Shown: positions 17,560 to 27,022, counted from the first letter of the stretch. The stretch: DNA of 64,000 nt from Ardenticatenales bacterium (GCA_020634575.1 JACKBM010000031.1:1-64000), one strand, 5' to 3'. The notes: generated from the letters alone by a model not told the origin. Translations and numbers: made by a program.

Positions 17560-18225
17560 ATGTTTAAGACAAATCTGTTCCTGACCAGCTTAATCATCCT
17601 ACTGGCAGCTGTTTCCCTCTTCTTTTTGCTTAAACTCCTATTCCGGTCGCTTGCCAGGCAAAAATCAGAGCGCCAAAGGGAAAAACAGAAAATCAGCGAC
17701 TTCGTCGCTCGTTATGGACGAACACCCATGGACCAATTTCTATTACAGCCAGGTCGCACATACTGGTTTTCACCACACGGCTCAGTTGTTGGCTACATCC
17801 GCTACGCGCAGAATGTTGTCGGCCTGGGTGACCCGGTGGGGCCGGCCGAGGATATTGCCGGCGCTATTATCAGCTTCCGCGATTATTGCCATGCCCACGG
17901 CTGGCAACCGGCCTTCTACCAGATCCGCCCGGCCAACATCAGCCATTACCAGGCCGCCGGCTTTGGCACAGCGCCGCTCGAACAGGCGCCGCTCCCTCTG
18001 TACGCCCAGCTGACATTGCCAGCCAGTGATGAACCGGACCCTATGTACTACATCGCCTTTCCCAGCCCGGAGAGCGTGCCGGCTATTCATCAAGCAGTCA
18101 GGCGAGCCCAGAGCAAGCCAACAGCCTGGCAACAGCTCTGGCAAGGGCTGGCCCACTGGTCGCATCACCATGAATCGCAACTTTCCGTCGGTCTCAATTC
18201 GGTGGAAGACGATCCACGCCACTGA
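17560..18225 (+). CDS. DUF2156/LPG-synthase C-terminal-like protein with N-terminal anchor
   Basis: 221 residues. One TM segment (residues 6-26) is followed by a basic stretch and a GNAT-like domain resembling the start of phosphatidylglycerol lysyltransferase C-terminal domains: FVARYGRTPMDQF, then GSVVGYIRYAQNVVGLGDPVGP and FYQIRPANISHYQAAGFG. The typical domain is near 300 residues, so this copy is short and may lack the second half. AGGA precedes ATG 17560. Lipid or peptidoglycan modification at the membrane is a guess from the family. Confidence 0.65.
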   Translation: MFKTNLFLTSLIILLAAVSLFFLLKLLFRSLARQKSERQREKQKISDFVARYGRTPMDQFLLQPGRTYWFSPHGSVVGYIRYAQNVVGLGDPVGPAEDIAGAIISFRDYCHAHGWQPAFYQIRPANISHYQAAGFGTAPLEQAPLPLYAQLTLPASDEPDPMYYIAFPSPESVPAIHQAVRRAQSKPTAWQQLWQGLAHWSHHHESQLSVGLNSVEDDPRH

Positions 18226-18332
18226 GACGGATTGGCGGCGTGCTTCCGGCCGGTTCAACCCTGATTGCCCTACACTTACAGGAAAAAAGATGCCCAGCCA
18301 GACCCGGCAGTCTCATCTTGCCCACAGAATGT

Positions 18333-18361
18333 TTGTAGCTCCACATGATGCAGGGTATACA
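18333..18361 (+). promoter_or_regulatory. Promoter of the S41 protease operon
   Basis: TTGTAG (18333-18338), 17-base spacer, TATACA (18356-18361), about 38 bases before the ribosome site GAAGGAGA and ATG 18406. It probably drives the run of genes to at least 21131. Confidence 0.5.
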
Positions 18362-18405
18362 GGAGCCAGGGGCCAGCGACAAAATGGCCTGAAGGAGATC
18401 TGTTT

Positions 18406-19647
18406 ATGAACATGCGGAGCCTAACACGTATTTTTCTTGGGCTGCTGGCTGCCGTCGTCCTGGTGACGGTAGGGCTGGCCGGCGGCCTGATCCTGGGTCG
18501 AACCATGGCCCAACCCTCTTTGCAACTGGAAAGCGGTGCTGACGGCCAGCTGATTGACGAGGCCTGGCAGACCATTCAGGACAACTATGTGGACCAGGCG
18601 GTCCTGACCGACGAGACTCTTACCTACGGCGCCATCGACGGCATCGTACAGGCGCTGGGCGATACGGGCCACAGCCGCTTCCTGACGCCGGCGATGGTTG
18701 CCGCCCAACATGAATACACCTCGGGCGAATTTGAGGGGATCGGCGCCTATGTGGAAAGTCAGGATGGCATCGTGGTGATTGTGTCGCCCATCGATAACTC
18801 ACCGGCGCAGGCGGCCGGCCTGTTGCCCGGCGACATGATCCTGGCGGTGGATGGCGAGGATGTCACCAACATGCCGGTCTCAGAGGTAGTCGGGCGGGTG
18901 TTGGGACCGGCCGGTAGCGAGGTCACCCTCACCATTTTCACACCAGCAACGGAGACAACCCGGGATGTCACCGTCACCCGGGCCAAAATTGAACTGGAAA
19001 ATGTCCGCTGGGCGCAACTACCCGGAACCACACTGGCCCACGTCCGCATCGCCGCCTTCAGCGACGGCGTCAGTGAGGACCTGGTGGCAGCGCTGCAAGA
19101 GATCCAGGCCGCTGGCCTGACTGGCGTCGTCCTGGACCTGCGCAACAACCCGGGCGGCCTGCTGACGGAGGCCGTCGGCGTAACCAGCCAGTTCCTGCCT
19201 GAAGATAGTGTTGTCTTGCAGCGCCAGAATGCCCAGGGCGAGATCAGCCTGGAAACGGCCATTGGCGATGGGGCCGCCCTTACCATCCCGGTCGTCGTGT
19301 TGATCAACCAGGGCAGCGCCAGCGCCAGCGAAATTGTCGCCGGCGCCTTGCAGGACGCTGAGCGGGCGCAGCTTGTCGGTATGACCACCTTTGGCACCGG
19401 CACCGTGCTGCGTGAATTCTCCCTGTCCGACGGCTCGGCCATGCTGCTGGCGACGGAGCTGTGGCTGACACCGGCCGGCCGCGTCATCTGGCACAAAGGG
19501 GTGGAGCCGGACCTGATGGTGGATCTACCGGCCGGTACCGTCCTGCTCAGCCCGGAACGGGAAGCACAGCTCAGCGCCGCCGAGTTGCAGGCCAACCCGG
19601 ATGAACAGCTCCTTCAGGCCATCACCTTACTGGAGAATACGCAATAG
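18406..19647 (+). CDS. S41 (C-terminal processing) peptidase with PDZ domain, catalytic Lys replaced
   Basis: 413 residues. An N-terminal membrane anchor (residues 9-31) is followed by a helical region, a PDZ domain (~105-185) and an S41 core. The nucleophile is S306 in NQGSASASEIVAGAL. In CtpA/Prc enzymes a Lys follows about 25 residues later in a T.GKG motif; here that place reads TTFGTGTV, with Thr 331. The VVLDLRNNPGG block and the WLTP.GR...HKG end are typical of the family. It should act outside the membrane. Either another residue serves as base or activity is altered. Strong ribosome site GAAGGAGA. Confidence 0.88.
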   Translation: MNMRSLTRIFLGLLAAVVLVTVGLAGGLILGRTMAQPSLQLESGADGQLIDEAWQTIQDNYVDQAVLTDETLTYGAIDGIVQALGDTGHSRFLTPAMVAAQHEYTSGEFEGIGAYVESQDGIVVIVSPIDNSPAQAAGLLPGDMILAVDGEDVTNMPVSEVVGRVLGPAGSEVTLTIFTPATETTRDVTVTRAKIELENVRWAQLPGTTLAHVRIAAFSDGVSEDLVAALQEIQAAGLTGVVLDLRNNPGGLLTEAVGVTSQFLPEDSVVLQRQNAQGEISLETAIGDGAALTIPVVVLINQGSASASEIVAGALQDAERAQLVGMTTFGTGTVLREFSLSDGSAMLLATELWLTPAGRVIWHKGVEPDLMVDLPAGTVLLSPEREAQLSAAELQANPDEQLLQAITLLENTQ

Positions 19648-19656
19648 CGAAAGACC

Positions 19657-19929
19657 ATGGACAACAAAGAACATCAAACCCAGGTACATACCCTGCTGCG
19701 CCAGCTCCATCACGAGCTGCGGCATGTCGACCAGATCTCCGACCGGGATCGGGAACTCCTGAACCATCTCAGCCAGCACGTCGAGGCGGCGCTGGCCCAG
19801 GCCGACCAGCCTGACGAGCCGTTGAGCAGCCGGCTGGAAGCGGCCGTGGCCGAGCTGACCACAACCCATGCGACCATTGTTAGCCTGCTTAATCAGATCA
19901 GCGCGGCCCTGAGTAACATGGGCATCTAG
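19657..19929 (+). CDS. DUF4404-like small helical protein
   Basis: 90 residues, all helical, with heptad-like LLRQLHHELRHVDQI and LLNHLSQHVEAAL segments, matching DUF4404 in size and pattern. It starts ten bases after the S41 stop; no strong ribosome site is seen, so coupling is likely. Function unknown. Probably a cytoplasmic coiled-coil protein. Confidence 0.7.
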   Translation: MDNKEHQTQVHTLLRQLHHELRHVDQISDRDRELLNHLSQHVEAALAQADQPDEPLSSRLEAAVAELTTTHATIVSLLNQISAALSNMGI

Positions 19930-19943
19930 CCAGGAGGTACAAG

Positions 19944-20639
19944 ATGCCCACCACAGCTCACATCGAAAAGCACTTTACGGCCAGCGATACGGTCCGCGAC
20001 ATCGTCATCGGCATGTCGGATGGTTTGACGGTGCCGTTTGCGCTGGCCGCCGGCCTATCCGGCGCCGCTGCAGCCACCAATGTCGTGGTGACGGCGGGGC
20101 TGGCCGAAATCGCGGCCGGCTCCATCGCCATGGGGCTGGGCGGTTATCTGGCAGCGCGCTCCGATGCGGAGCATTACCAGGCCGAGTACCGGCGCGAAAC
20201 CGCCGAAACGGAGACGATGCCGGCGGCCGAGAGCGCAGAGGTGGCAGACGTTTTCCGGCGGTACGGTTTGGCGGAGGAGCAGATCCGGCCGGTCGTCGCC
20301 GCCATTCGTGCTGACAAAGAACAATGGGTGGAGTTCATGATGCGCTTTGAATTGGGGCTGGAACCGCCAGAACCGGCCCGGGCCCGCCAAAGTGCCCTGA
20401 CGATCGCTCTGTCCTACATCGCCGGCGGCCTGGTGCCCCTGTCACCCTATATCCTGCTGAACGATCTGCAAAGTGCGCTTCTGGTGTCAGTCGGCCTGAC
20501 GTTGGTCGCGCTTTTTCTCTTTGGCTACTTCAAGGGCCGCTTTACCGGCGCCACACCCTGGCGCAGCGGCTGGCAAACGATCCTGGTCGGCGGGCTGGCG
20601 GCGGGCGCAGCGTTCCTGCTGGCCCGGCTGATTGGCTAG
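19944..20639 (+). CDS. VIT1/CCC1 family transporter
   Basis: 231 residues. It opens with the family motif RDIVIGMSDGLTVPFALAAGLSGA and continues with EIAAGSIAMGLGGYLAARS, then a soluble helical insert (residues ~75-140) that could bind metal, and three further TM segments. Relatives move Fe2+ or Mn2+. GGAGG precedes the ATG. It sits in the S41-DUF4404-DUF1003 run, four bases before the next gene. Confidence 0.88.
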   Translation: MPTTAHIEKHFTASDTVRDIVIGMSDGLTVPFALAAGLSGAAAATNVVVTAGLAEIAAGSIAMGLGGYLAARSDAEHYQAEYRRETAETETMPAAESAEVADVFRRYGLAEEQIRPVVAAIRADKEQWVEFMMRFELGLEPPEPARARQSALTIALSYIAGGLVPLSPYILLNDLQSALLVSVGLTLVALFLFGYFKGRFTGATPWRSGWQTILVGGLAAGAAFLLARLIG

Positions 20640-20642
20640 GCT

Positions 20643-21131
20643 ATGAAACGATTAACCTTTCCCCATCCCTTTACTCATGACCATTCGCCGGTCCAGGATG
20701 TCAACCGGCTGCTCGACGAGCGCGCCTCTCAGGGCGAACGGGCGGCAGATTGGGTCGCTACGGCCGTTGGTTCCTGGCGCTTCATCATTGGGCAAACCTT
20801 GCTCCTTATTCTCTGGGTCATTTTGAATGTGACGGCCCTGATCAAACATTGGGATCCGTATCCGTTTATCCTGATGAACCTGTTCATGTCGCTGCAGGCA
20901 GCCTTTACGGCCCCCGTTATCATGATGAGCCAGAACCGGCAGGCAGCCCGCGACCGGCTGGAGGCCCACAATGATTTTGTGATTAACCTGAAGGCCGAAG
21001 AGGAAATCCGGGCTGTCCTGGATCATCTGGCCGCTCAGGATGCGGCGTTGTTAACCATCCACCAGCAATTGGCTGCCCTGACAGCAGGCCAAAGCGGCGC
21101 TGGAACCGGTCCGCTACCAGCCGAGATATGA
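20643..21131 (+). CDS. DUF1003 membrane protein
   Basis: 162 residues. The two-TM core with WRFIIGQTLLLILWVILNV and DPYPFILMNLFMSLQAAFTAPVI... is the DUF1003 signature, followed by MMSQNRQAARDRLEAHND and a cytoplasmic helix. Cyanobacterial and other members are loosely linked to metal or stress responses. It is directly downstream of the VIT1-like gene, which supports a metal-related role, though only by position. Confidence 0.88.
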   Translation: MKRLTFPHPFTHDHSPVQDVNRLLDERASQGERAADWVATAVGSWRFIIGQTLLLILWVILNVTALIKHWDPYPFILMNLFMSLQAAFTAPVIMMSQNRQAARDRLEAHNDFVINLKAEEEIRAVLDHLAAQDAALLTIHQQLAALTAGQSGAGTGPLPAEI

Positions 21132-21182
21132 TAAAATCCAGCCCAGGAGTCCGCTAGCCAAGCTCTGGGTAGCGGCCAGAAT

Positions 21183-22766
21183 ATGCGAGTTCCTGGTATG
21201 AAAGGCAGAGGACTGCCGGATTTGCTTAACAGCTTGCAGGCAAGGATGACATTGGTCTTTAGCCTGCTCGTCATGCTGTTGCTGCTCATTCTGATCATTT
21301 CCCTGGAGATCACCACCGCATCAGAATCGTTTGATCCCGATATGGCTGTGGCCCATTTGCAGCGCCATTTGTGGATTGCCGGCCTGATTGCCATGGTTGT
21401 CTTTGGTGCCGTGGCCTGGTATTTTGCCGGGCGCATTGCCCACCCCCTGAAAACCATCTCCGCCGCAGCTGAAGCAATCCGCCGAACCGGTCACGAACAA
21501 ATTATCCCTACCTTCGCCGGTAAAGATGAAGTCGCCAGCCTGTCGCGCTCGCTGAATGTGCTGGTCGCCACCCTCCGCACCCAACAGCAATCGCTCCACG
21601 AGGCTAACACCGTCCTGGAAGCGCGCGTCCGGCAACGGACCAATCAGCTGGCAGCCCTTTACGACATCCTGGCTATGCGAAGCGAGGTGCGCGATCTGCC
21701 GGCGTTGTTGCAGCAAGCGCTGGAGCGGATCCTGCGCACCGCCCGCGCCGATACCGGCAGCGTCTTTCTGCTCAGCCAGGACGAGACCATGCTGCAGCTC
21801 GTCGCCCAGGTTGGCCAGGCGCTGCCCCCGAACACAACCGTCCCCAGCGACCAGCCTCTAGCCCAGGAGATCCTGGCGGGCACCACCTATTTGCAGCGCT
21901 CGCCGCTGGATTACGATGCCAATCCACTCCTCGGCGATCCGGCTGAAACGCGTAAGGCGGCGCTCTGTCTCCCGTTGCGCTTCAGCGAACGCCACCTGGG
22001 CATTATGATCGTGTATGCCAGCCATTTTGAGCTCATTGATCAAGAAGAGACAGACCTGTTAACCTCCCTGGCGGCCCAGCTGGCCATCGTCATTGAAAAC
22101 ACACGGCTGCGGCAGCAGGCCGACCAGCTGGCCGTCCTCGACGAGCGCAACCGGCTGGCCCGTGAACTACATGATTCAGTCACCCAGGGGCTTTATAGTG
22201 CCGCCCTATTTGCCGAAGCCAGCCTGAAACAGGCCGAGTTAGGGAACCAGGAAAAATCACAGGCGTATATCAGTGAAGTCCTGGAATCAAGCCGCCAGGC
22301 GCTCAAGGAAATGCGGTTGCTCATCCATAAATTGCGCCCTTCATCCGTCGAAAAAGAGGGGCTGGCGCAAGCGATTGAACAACGGCTTAAGGCAGTTGAA
22401 GAGCGTTCCGGCATCAGCTATGAGCTGGCGATCGCCAGGCCGCTTCAGCTTGAGGCAGCCATCGAAGATACGCTGTATTTTATGGCAACTGAGGCGCTAA
22501 ATAACGCCCTGAAACACGCCCAGGCCACCGTAATCCAGGTGGAAATTGCACAATCAGAACAAGCTGTTACCATGTCCATTCGTGACAATGGCCGGGGTTT
22601 TGATCCGGCCGGTGCCGGCGCCAGCGGTGGCTATGGGTTGACGACCTTGCAAGAGCGGGCCGCCGCCCAGCAGGGCACATTGACGATTAATTCCACCCCC
22701 GGCGAAGGGACGCTTGTCCAGGTGACCTTGCCCACGGCGGACGCCGTCGTCAGGGTCAACAATTGA
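21183..22766 (+). CDS. NarL-type sensor histidine kinase (HAMP-GAF-HisKA_3)
   Basis: 527 residues. Two TM segments (around residues 20-38 and 62-78) enclose only a short outer loop, so an external ligand domain is nearly absent. A HAMP-like segment (~80-135), a coiled coil, a GAF domain (~155-305) and the HisKA_3 motif ARELHDSVTQGLYSAALF follow (His in ELHD), then an HATPase with DNGRGFDPAG and GYGLTTLQERA. The response regulator follows at 22787. The kinase core closely matches the kinase at 40509. Sensing probably occurs in the GAF domain or the membrane. Confidence 0.92.
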   Translation: MRVPGMKGRGLPDLLNSLQARMTLVFSLLVMLLLLILIISLEITTASESFDPDMAVAHLQRHLWIAGLIAMVVFGAVAWYFAGRIAHPLKTISAAAEAIRRTGHEQIIPTFAGKDEVASLSRSLNVLVATLRTQQQSLHEANTVLEARVRQRTNQLAALYDILAMRSEVRDLPALLQQALERILRTARADTGSVFLLSQDETMLQLVAQVGQALPPNTTVPSDQPLAQEILAGTTYLQRSPLDYDANPLLGDPAETRKAALCLPLRFSERHLGIMIVYASHFELIDQEETDLLTSLAAQLAIVIENTRLRQQADQLAVLDERNRLARELHDSVTQGLYSAALFAEASLKQAELGNQEKSQAYISEVLESSRQALKEMRLLIHKLRPSSVEKEGLAQAIEQRLKAVEERSGISYELAIARPLQLEAAIEDTLYFMATEALNNALKHAQATVIQVEIAQSEQAVTMSIRDNGRGFDPAGAGASGGYGLTTLQERAAAQQGTLTINSTPGEGTLVQVTLPTADAVVRVNN

Positions 22767-22786
22767 GGTCACCGGAAGGAATAGAG

Positions 22787-23446
22787 ATGAGTGGGAAGAT
22801 TCGTGTATTTTTAGCCGACGACCATGATGTTGTGCGGCGTGGTTTGCAGGCCCTGATAGAGTCAGAACCGGACATGGAGGTTGTTGGCTTTGCCGAGAAT
22901 GGGGCTGAAGCGGTGCGCCGGTTGGGCCAGCTCCAGGTCGACGTCGTCCTGCTGGATATGAAGATGCCGATCAAAACCGGCCTGGAAGCGCTGGTGGAAA
23001 TCAAGGCGCTTCAACCCGACCAACGGGTCCTGGTGCTGACCAGTTTCAGCGACGACGAGATGGTGTTTTCCGCCATCAAAGCCGGGGCTCTGGGTTATCT
23101 GCTTAAAGATGCGCAGGGCCATGAGCTGACCCAGGCCATTCGCAATGCCCATGAAGGTAAATCGACGCTCTCGCCGGACGTCGCCCTGAAAGTCATTCAG
23201 GAGCTGAACAAGCCGGCCCATCCCCAGGCGGAGTTGACCGAAGACCCGCTGACAGAGCGCGAAGAAGAGATTTTGCGCCAGGTGGCCCGGGGGCTGAGCA
23301 ACCAGGAGATCGCGGATGAGCTGTTTGTCAGCGAGCGTACCGTCCGTACCCACATCAGCAACATCCTGGGCAAGCTGCACCTGGCCAATCGAACCCAGGC
23401 AACCCTTTACGCCCTCCGTGAAGGCATCGCCGACCTCGACGAATAG
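22787..23446 (+). CDS. NarL/FixJ-type response regulator
   Basis: 219 residues from ATG 22787 behind GGAAGGA; the frame is open 24 bases upstream. The receiver domain has DD in FLADDHDVVRRG, the phospho-Asp in VVLLDMKMP and a Lys in YLLKDAQGHE. The LuxR-type HTH is LTEREEEILRQVARGLSNQEI then SERTVRTHISNIL. Partner of the kinase at 21183. Its HTH differs at only a few positions from that of the regulator at 39837, so the two may share targets. Confidence 0.93.
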   Translation: MSGKIRVFLADDHDVVRRGLQALIESEPDMEVVGFAENGAEAVRRLGQLQVDVVLLDMKMPIKTGLEALVEIKALQPDQRVLVLTSFSDDEMVFSAIKAGALGYLLKDAQGHELTQAIRNAHEGKSTLSPDVALKVIQELNKPAHPQAELTEDPLTEREEEILRQVARGLSNQEIADELFVSERTVRTHISNILGKLHLANRTQATLYALREGIADLDE

Positions 23447-23448
23447 AG

Positions 23449-23479
23449 AGCAGGCGCGGCAGACATGGCCGCGCCTGCT
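23449..23479. terminator. Hairpin between convergent genes
   Basis: A perfect 11-bp stem AGCAGGCGCGG (23449-23459) / CCGCGCCTGCT (23469-23479) with a nine-base loop, starting just after the response-regulator stop and just before the end of the convergent oxidase-operon gene. No T run follows, so termination may need help. Confidence 0.55.
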
Positions 23480-23485
23480 GCCATT

Positions 23486-26400
23486 CTACAAAGAAACAGA
23501 GGATGACGGTTCCAGAGTCGTCAACGGCGCTGGCCTTGTAACGGGTGCTGCGGCCGTCTGAATCGTCTTGAGATAGCCCCAGAACATCAGACTCACGCCA
23601 AGCGTCATGGCGATATAAAGATATTGCTCGTGGCCCAAGCGGGTGAGGCTACCGCCGGCAGCGACCACCATCGCCCCCCCGGCCAGCAGCAACAGACCAA
23701 CCATCCGCAACCGCATGATGCCCTGCCGCCAGAACTGCCAGGCGGACCAGAGCGCGCCGCCTACCAGGATGAGCGTCCCCAGACTATTCAAACCAATTGT
23801 TAAGATGGTTAGCGGCAGCGGTTTGCTCAGAGCGCCCCACCCTTCGGCGGCCAGAAGCGCCGGATCGACAGGGGTCAGGTTGATCAACCCAAGGCCGTAG
23901 CCGGACAGGCCCAGCATCAGCCAGGTCCCAGCCGTGCGCAACGTCTGGTTGTGGACGACAACCAGCCAGGTGCCCAGACCCAGCCAGCCAACCACCAATG
24001 TCGCGCCAAAGATGTAGTAGAAGCGGGCCAGGAAGGGCGTCCAGCCCCAGATGTCGCCAACAAACTGGCTGCCGGCGGCGGCGGCGAACATGGCAAAGGC
24101 GACGGTCCAGGCTGCTTCGTGGGCGCGCCATTTCCGCCGCAGGCGCCGCGCCATCAGCAGCATCATAAGCGCACTCACCAGAGCGGCCGACAGCGGCCAG
24201 ATCTCCAGCCAACGGCTGGCGCCAGCGGCCGGCACGACCGGCGCAACCGCCGCCGGGGCCACAAAGGGCAGCGCCGTTACGGCCGGATCAACGCGGAAAT
24301 AATAATAGTCCCGGCCGGCAAACATGCCGCCCGTCGGCACATCCAGCATGTAGGCGCCCGGTTCCAGGGTCTCCAGCGGTCGCAAGACCATTTCACGCTG
24401 AAATGAGGTCTCCTGGGCTGCCAGCGGGATCAGATGGCCATCATCGGCGTGGAAGAGCCGGTAGCTAGCCGGGCTGTCGAGCCCCTTTTGCCGGATGGTG
24501 AAACCCTGCAGATGTGACGGGTTCAGCACGGGAGATTCGGCCGGAAAGTCGTCGACGGGAAAGCTCCAGGCAAACAGCTTCACCAGCCCCTGGTCGGTGG
24601 CATCCGCCACATTCAGGTAGGCGCCATCCGCCCGGTCGGGCAGCTCATCAACCAGAGGTTGCGGGCTGGAGAGGTCAGCCGGCAGCCCGGACAAAAGAGG
24701 AACGAGGGGTACGCTGAGGAGCACCAGCAGCAGGAAGCCGGCGCCGATTTTGAGACCGCGGGGAATGGGTGTTGGGGAGGGCTTTGATGGGGTCCTGGCC
24801 GGGGATGGAGTAACACGATGCGGAACCGGCCGGTGCGCCCGCAAAAAGAGCCCCAGCAACCCCGCACTCAACCCGGCCGATACCGGCAGCCAGACCAGCA
24901 AGGTATGCCAGCCCCATTGGGAAAAAACCGTGCCCGTAAACGGTGAGAACAACATGGGCAGCAACGCCCAGGCAATCGACGGGCCGATCAACATCAGGGC
25001 CACGGCGACCAGAGCCTGGCCGCTGAATAACCAGCCCAAACCAGGCCAGCCAAACAGCCCACCCAGCAACTCCATACCGACGACATACGCCAGCGGAATA
25101 CGCCCCAACCGCGCCGGCATCGGGCCGGCAAAGCGGCCGGGCAGTTGCCCCATCTCCGCCGCCATCCGGGTCCGGTAAGCCGGCGTCGCCCGATAAACCG
25201 CCGTGGCAAAAGCAAAGAAACCGAGCACTAGAGGCAACGCCGAAATCATCAGGAGCCAGGGCGCCAGCCAGCCGAGCTGTTCCGCCGCTGCCACGCTGCT
25301 CAACCCCTGCCGCATCAGACCCAGCCGCACCAGACCCAGCACCAGCGTCGTCACGTAATAGGCGAAGATGCCGCCGCCGATGCCATACAGGCTTCGTTTC
25401 ACCAGCCGTGGCTCGGGTTGCCTACCGACCAGCTCAGGCAGCAGCCAGTAAACAACGCCCATCAGGGCCGGCAGCACACCGCCAATCATGTTGAGTTGGG
25501 CATGGATATTGGGCACTTCTTCGGCGTTCGTCAGGTAGTAGGCGGTCGTTGGCAGCACTTGCAAGAGACCCTGCAAGGTGCCCACAACCAGCGCCGCGCT
25601 AGACAAGAACCAGAAAGCGGCCGGTGTAGCAGCTTTGAACTGCCGGAATGACGAACGCCAATCCAGCAAGCGCCACAAGTTGATGAAATAGAGCCAGAAG
25701 CCGGCAAACATTGTCGAGCCAGCCAGGGCCAGCAGCAAACGCAGATGGCGGCCCATGAATCCGGCCAGCAGTCGCCACATCGGGCCACCATAGCCGCCCA
25801 GGGAGAGGCCGCCCAACAGGAAGACCAGGTAAAAGAACAGCGAACCCGGCACCAGCGTCCAAAAGAGGCTATTGGCGCGCCGTCGCGCAGCGTCAGGGGC
25901 CAGCTCCCTGCCGGCAAAGCGGGGAGCAAAGTAAAGCAAAAAGGCGGCCAGGGAGACCATCATGCCGGTAACCAGATTGATGTGCGCGTGGCTGATCGGA
26001 TCGACATATTGGCCGAATTTGCCGGCAGCATGGATCCAGTCCGCATTAGCCGGCAACACCTGCAAAACACCCTGCACCGTGCCGATGAACAGGGCCAGCG
26101 CCGAAACAACGCTGAATTTGGTCAGATACCCATATGGCTTTACCCTGACATGCCGGCCAACCCAGGCGGTTAGCAACACGTTGAGCACATAGGTCCAGTA
26201 GCCGACTCCCATGATGGTCGAGGTAATCCGGGTTGGCACAGTATGCCAGGAGCCGATGGCCTCCTTGGCCGCCTGGTATTCCCAGCCCTGCCGCACCATG
26301 GCACCTTCAACCAGGCCCAGAATCAGCCAGGCCAGGTAAAAGCCAAAAACGCCGATCACTGTAAACCAGAGGGAGGCGGAGGCCAGCGCCGTGCTGTAGA

Positions 26401-26776
26401 GCGGCCGGTTGACAAAGCGGGGCAGCAGATACCAGGTCAGCCCGGTCAGCAGCACGGTACCACCGCCCACAATGATGATGTGTGAATTGGCCAGATCGCG
26501 GAAGAGATGGCCGCCGTAACCAGCCTGCCAGAGCCAGGTCCAGAACCCGGGCAGGTTCTTGACCATGATGTGCAGACCGCCCAGCAACAACGCCAGCGCC
26601 GCGGCCAGGAAGTAGCGGGGAATATGTTGATCGTAGGCGTGAATCTCTGCTTCTGTGTAGCTATCCTTGTGCGTAACCACGGCCCCTGGCACCAGCCAGA
26701 GGACCGTCCCGATAATGGCCGCAGCCGCCACAACCATCAACAACAGATCATTGGCACTCCATTCAAGTAAAAACAT
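23486..26776 (-). CDS. Giant CcoN-like membrane protein with repeated heme-helix modules, no CuB site
   Basis: 1096 residues with about 20 or more TM helices, last gene of the cbb3 operon. It repeats the helix module that holds the heme ligands of CcoN: NSHIIIVGGG (H99), then GTVQGVLQVLP...ISHAHINLVTG (residues 233-271; H263, H265), then GTLQGLLQVLP...NIHAQLNMIGG (399-433; H425). The HH pair and Tyr that form the CuB site in CcoN are absent. Residues ~690-880 include a periplasmic beta-type domain between two TM blocks. It may bind b-type heme or quinol, or be a structural subunit. GAGGAGGAA precedes the ATG. Confidence 0.75.
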   Translation of the reverse strand: MFLLEWSANDLLLMVVAAAAIIGTVLWLVPGAVVTHKDSYTEAEIHAYDQHIPRYFLAAALALLLGGLHIMVKNLPGFWTWLWQAGYGGHLFRDLANSHIIIVGGGTVLLTGLTWYLLPRFVNRPLYSTALASASLWFTVIGVFGFYLAWLILGLVEGAMVRQGWEYQAAKEAIGSWHTVPTRITSTIMGVGYWTYVLNVLLTAWVGRHVRVKPYGYLTKFSVVSALALFIGTVQGVLQVLPANADWIHAAGKFGQYVDPISHAHINLVTGMMVSLAAFLLYFAPRFAGRELAPDAARRRANSLFWTLVPGSLFFYLVFLLGGLSLGGYGGPMWRLLAGFMGRHLRLLLALAGSTMFAGFWLYFINLWRLLDWRSSFRQFKAATPAAFWFLSSAALVVGTLQGLLQVLPTTAYYLTNAEEVPNIHAQLNMIGGVLPALMGVVYWLLPELVGRQPEPRLVKRSLYGIGGGIFAYYVTTLVLGLVRLGLMRQGLSSVAAAEQLGWLAPWLLMISALPLVLGFFAFATAVYRATPAYRTRMAAEMGQLPGRFAGPMPARLGRIPLAYVVGMELLGGLFGWPGLGWLFSGQALVAVALMLIGPSIAWALLPMLFSPFTGTVFSQWGWHTLLVWLPVSAGLSAGLLGLFLRAHRPVPHRVTPSPARTPSKPSPTPIPRGLKIGAGFLLLVLLSVPLVPLLSGLPADLSSPQPLVDELPDRADGAYLNVADATDQGLVKLFAWSFPVDDFPAESPVLNPSHLQGFTIRQKGLDSPASYRLFHADDGHLIPLAAQETSFQREMVLRPLETLEPGAYMLDVPTGGMFAGRDYYYFRVDPAVTALPFVAPAAVAPVVPAAGASRWLEIWPLSAALVSALMMLLMARRLRRKWRAHEAAWTVAFAMFAAAAGSQFVGDIWGWTPFLARFYYIFGATLVVGWLGLGTWLVVVHNQTLRTAGTWLMLGLSGYGLGLINLTPVDPALLAAEGWGALSKPLPLTILTIGLNSLGTLILVGGALWSAWQFWRQGIMRLRMVGLLLLAGGAMVVAAGGSLTRLGHEQYLYIAMTLGVSLMFWGYLKTIQTAAAPVTRPAPLTTLEPSSSVSL

Positions 26777-26800
26777 GGCCTCATTCCTCCTCAGGGTCAG

Positions 26801-27022
26801 TTAGCGAATGCCGGGTTCCAGCAAATAAATGAGGCCTGTCCAGACCAGATAAGTCGCGATCATCAGGAGCAGAACCCACCAATCGCGCCAGCCGCGACGC
26901 TGGTGCTGCCAGCGATCGTCGTCGCGTTCCAAGCTGGTTTGCTCGGCAGCCGAGCTTTGGTCCTGGGAATCAGCAGCGACGATCTCCGATTCATCAGGAT
27001 TGTTTGAGGGAAACTCATTCAT
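26801..27022 (-). CDS. Small acidic protein with one C-terminal TM helix
   Basis: 73 residues from the ATG at 27022, which has GGAG seven bases upstream (a TTG at 27034 is also open). The N-terminal ~40 residues are acidic and polar; RDWWVLLLMIATYLVWTGLIYLL is a single TM near the C terminus, so the tail would stay in the cytoplasm. It lies inside the cbb3 operon and is probably an accessory subunit or assembly factor. Not recognised. Confidence 0.6.
   Translation of the reverse strand: MNEFPSNNPDESEIVAADSQDQSSAAEQTSLERDDDRWQHQRRGWRDWWVLLLMIATYLVWTGLIYLLEPGIR

Noticed and set aside
18759..19595. 278-codon minus-strand frame opposite the S41 gene
   Set aside because: Ser/Arg-rich antisense frame without domains.
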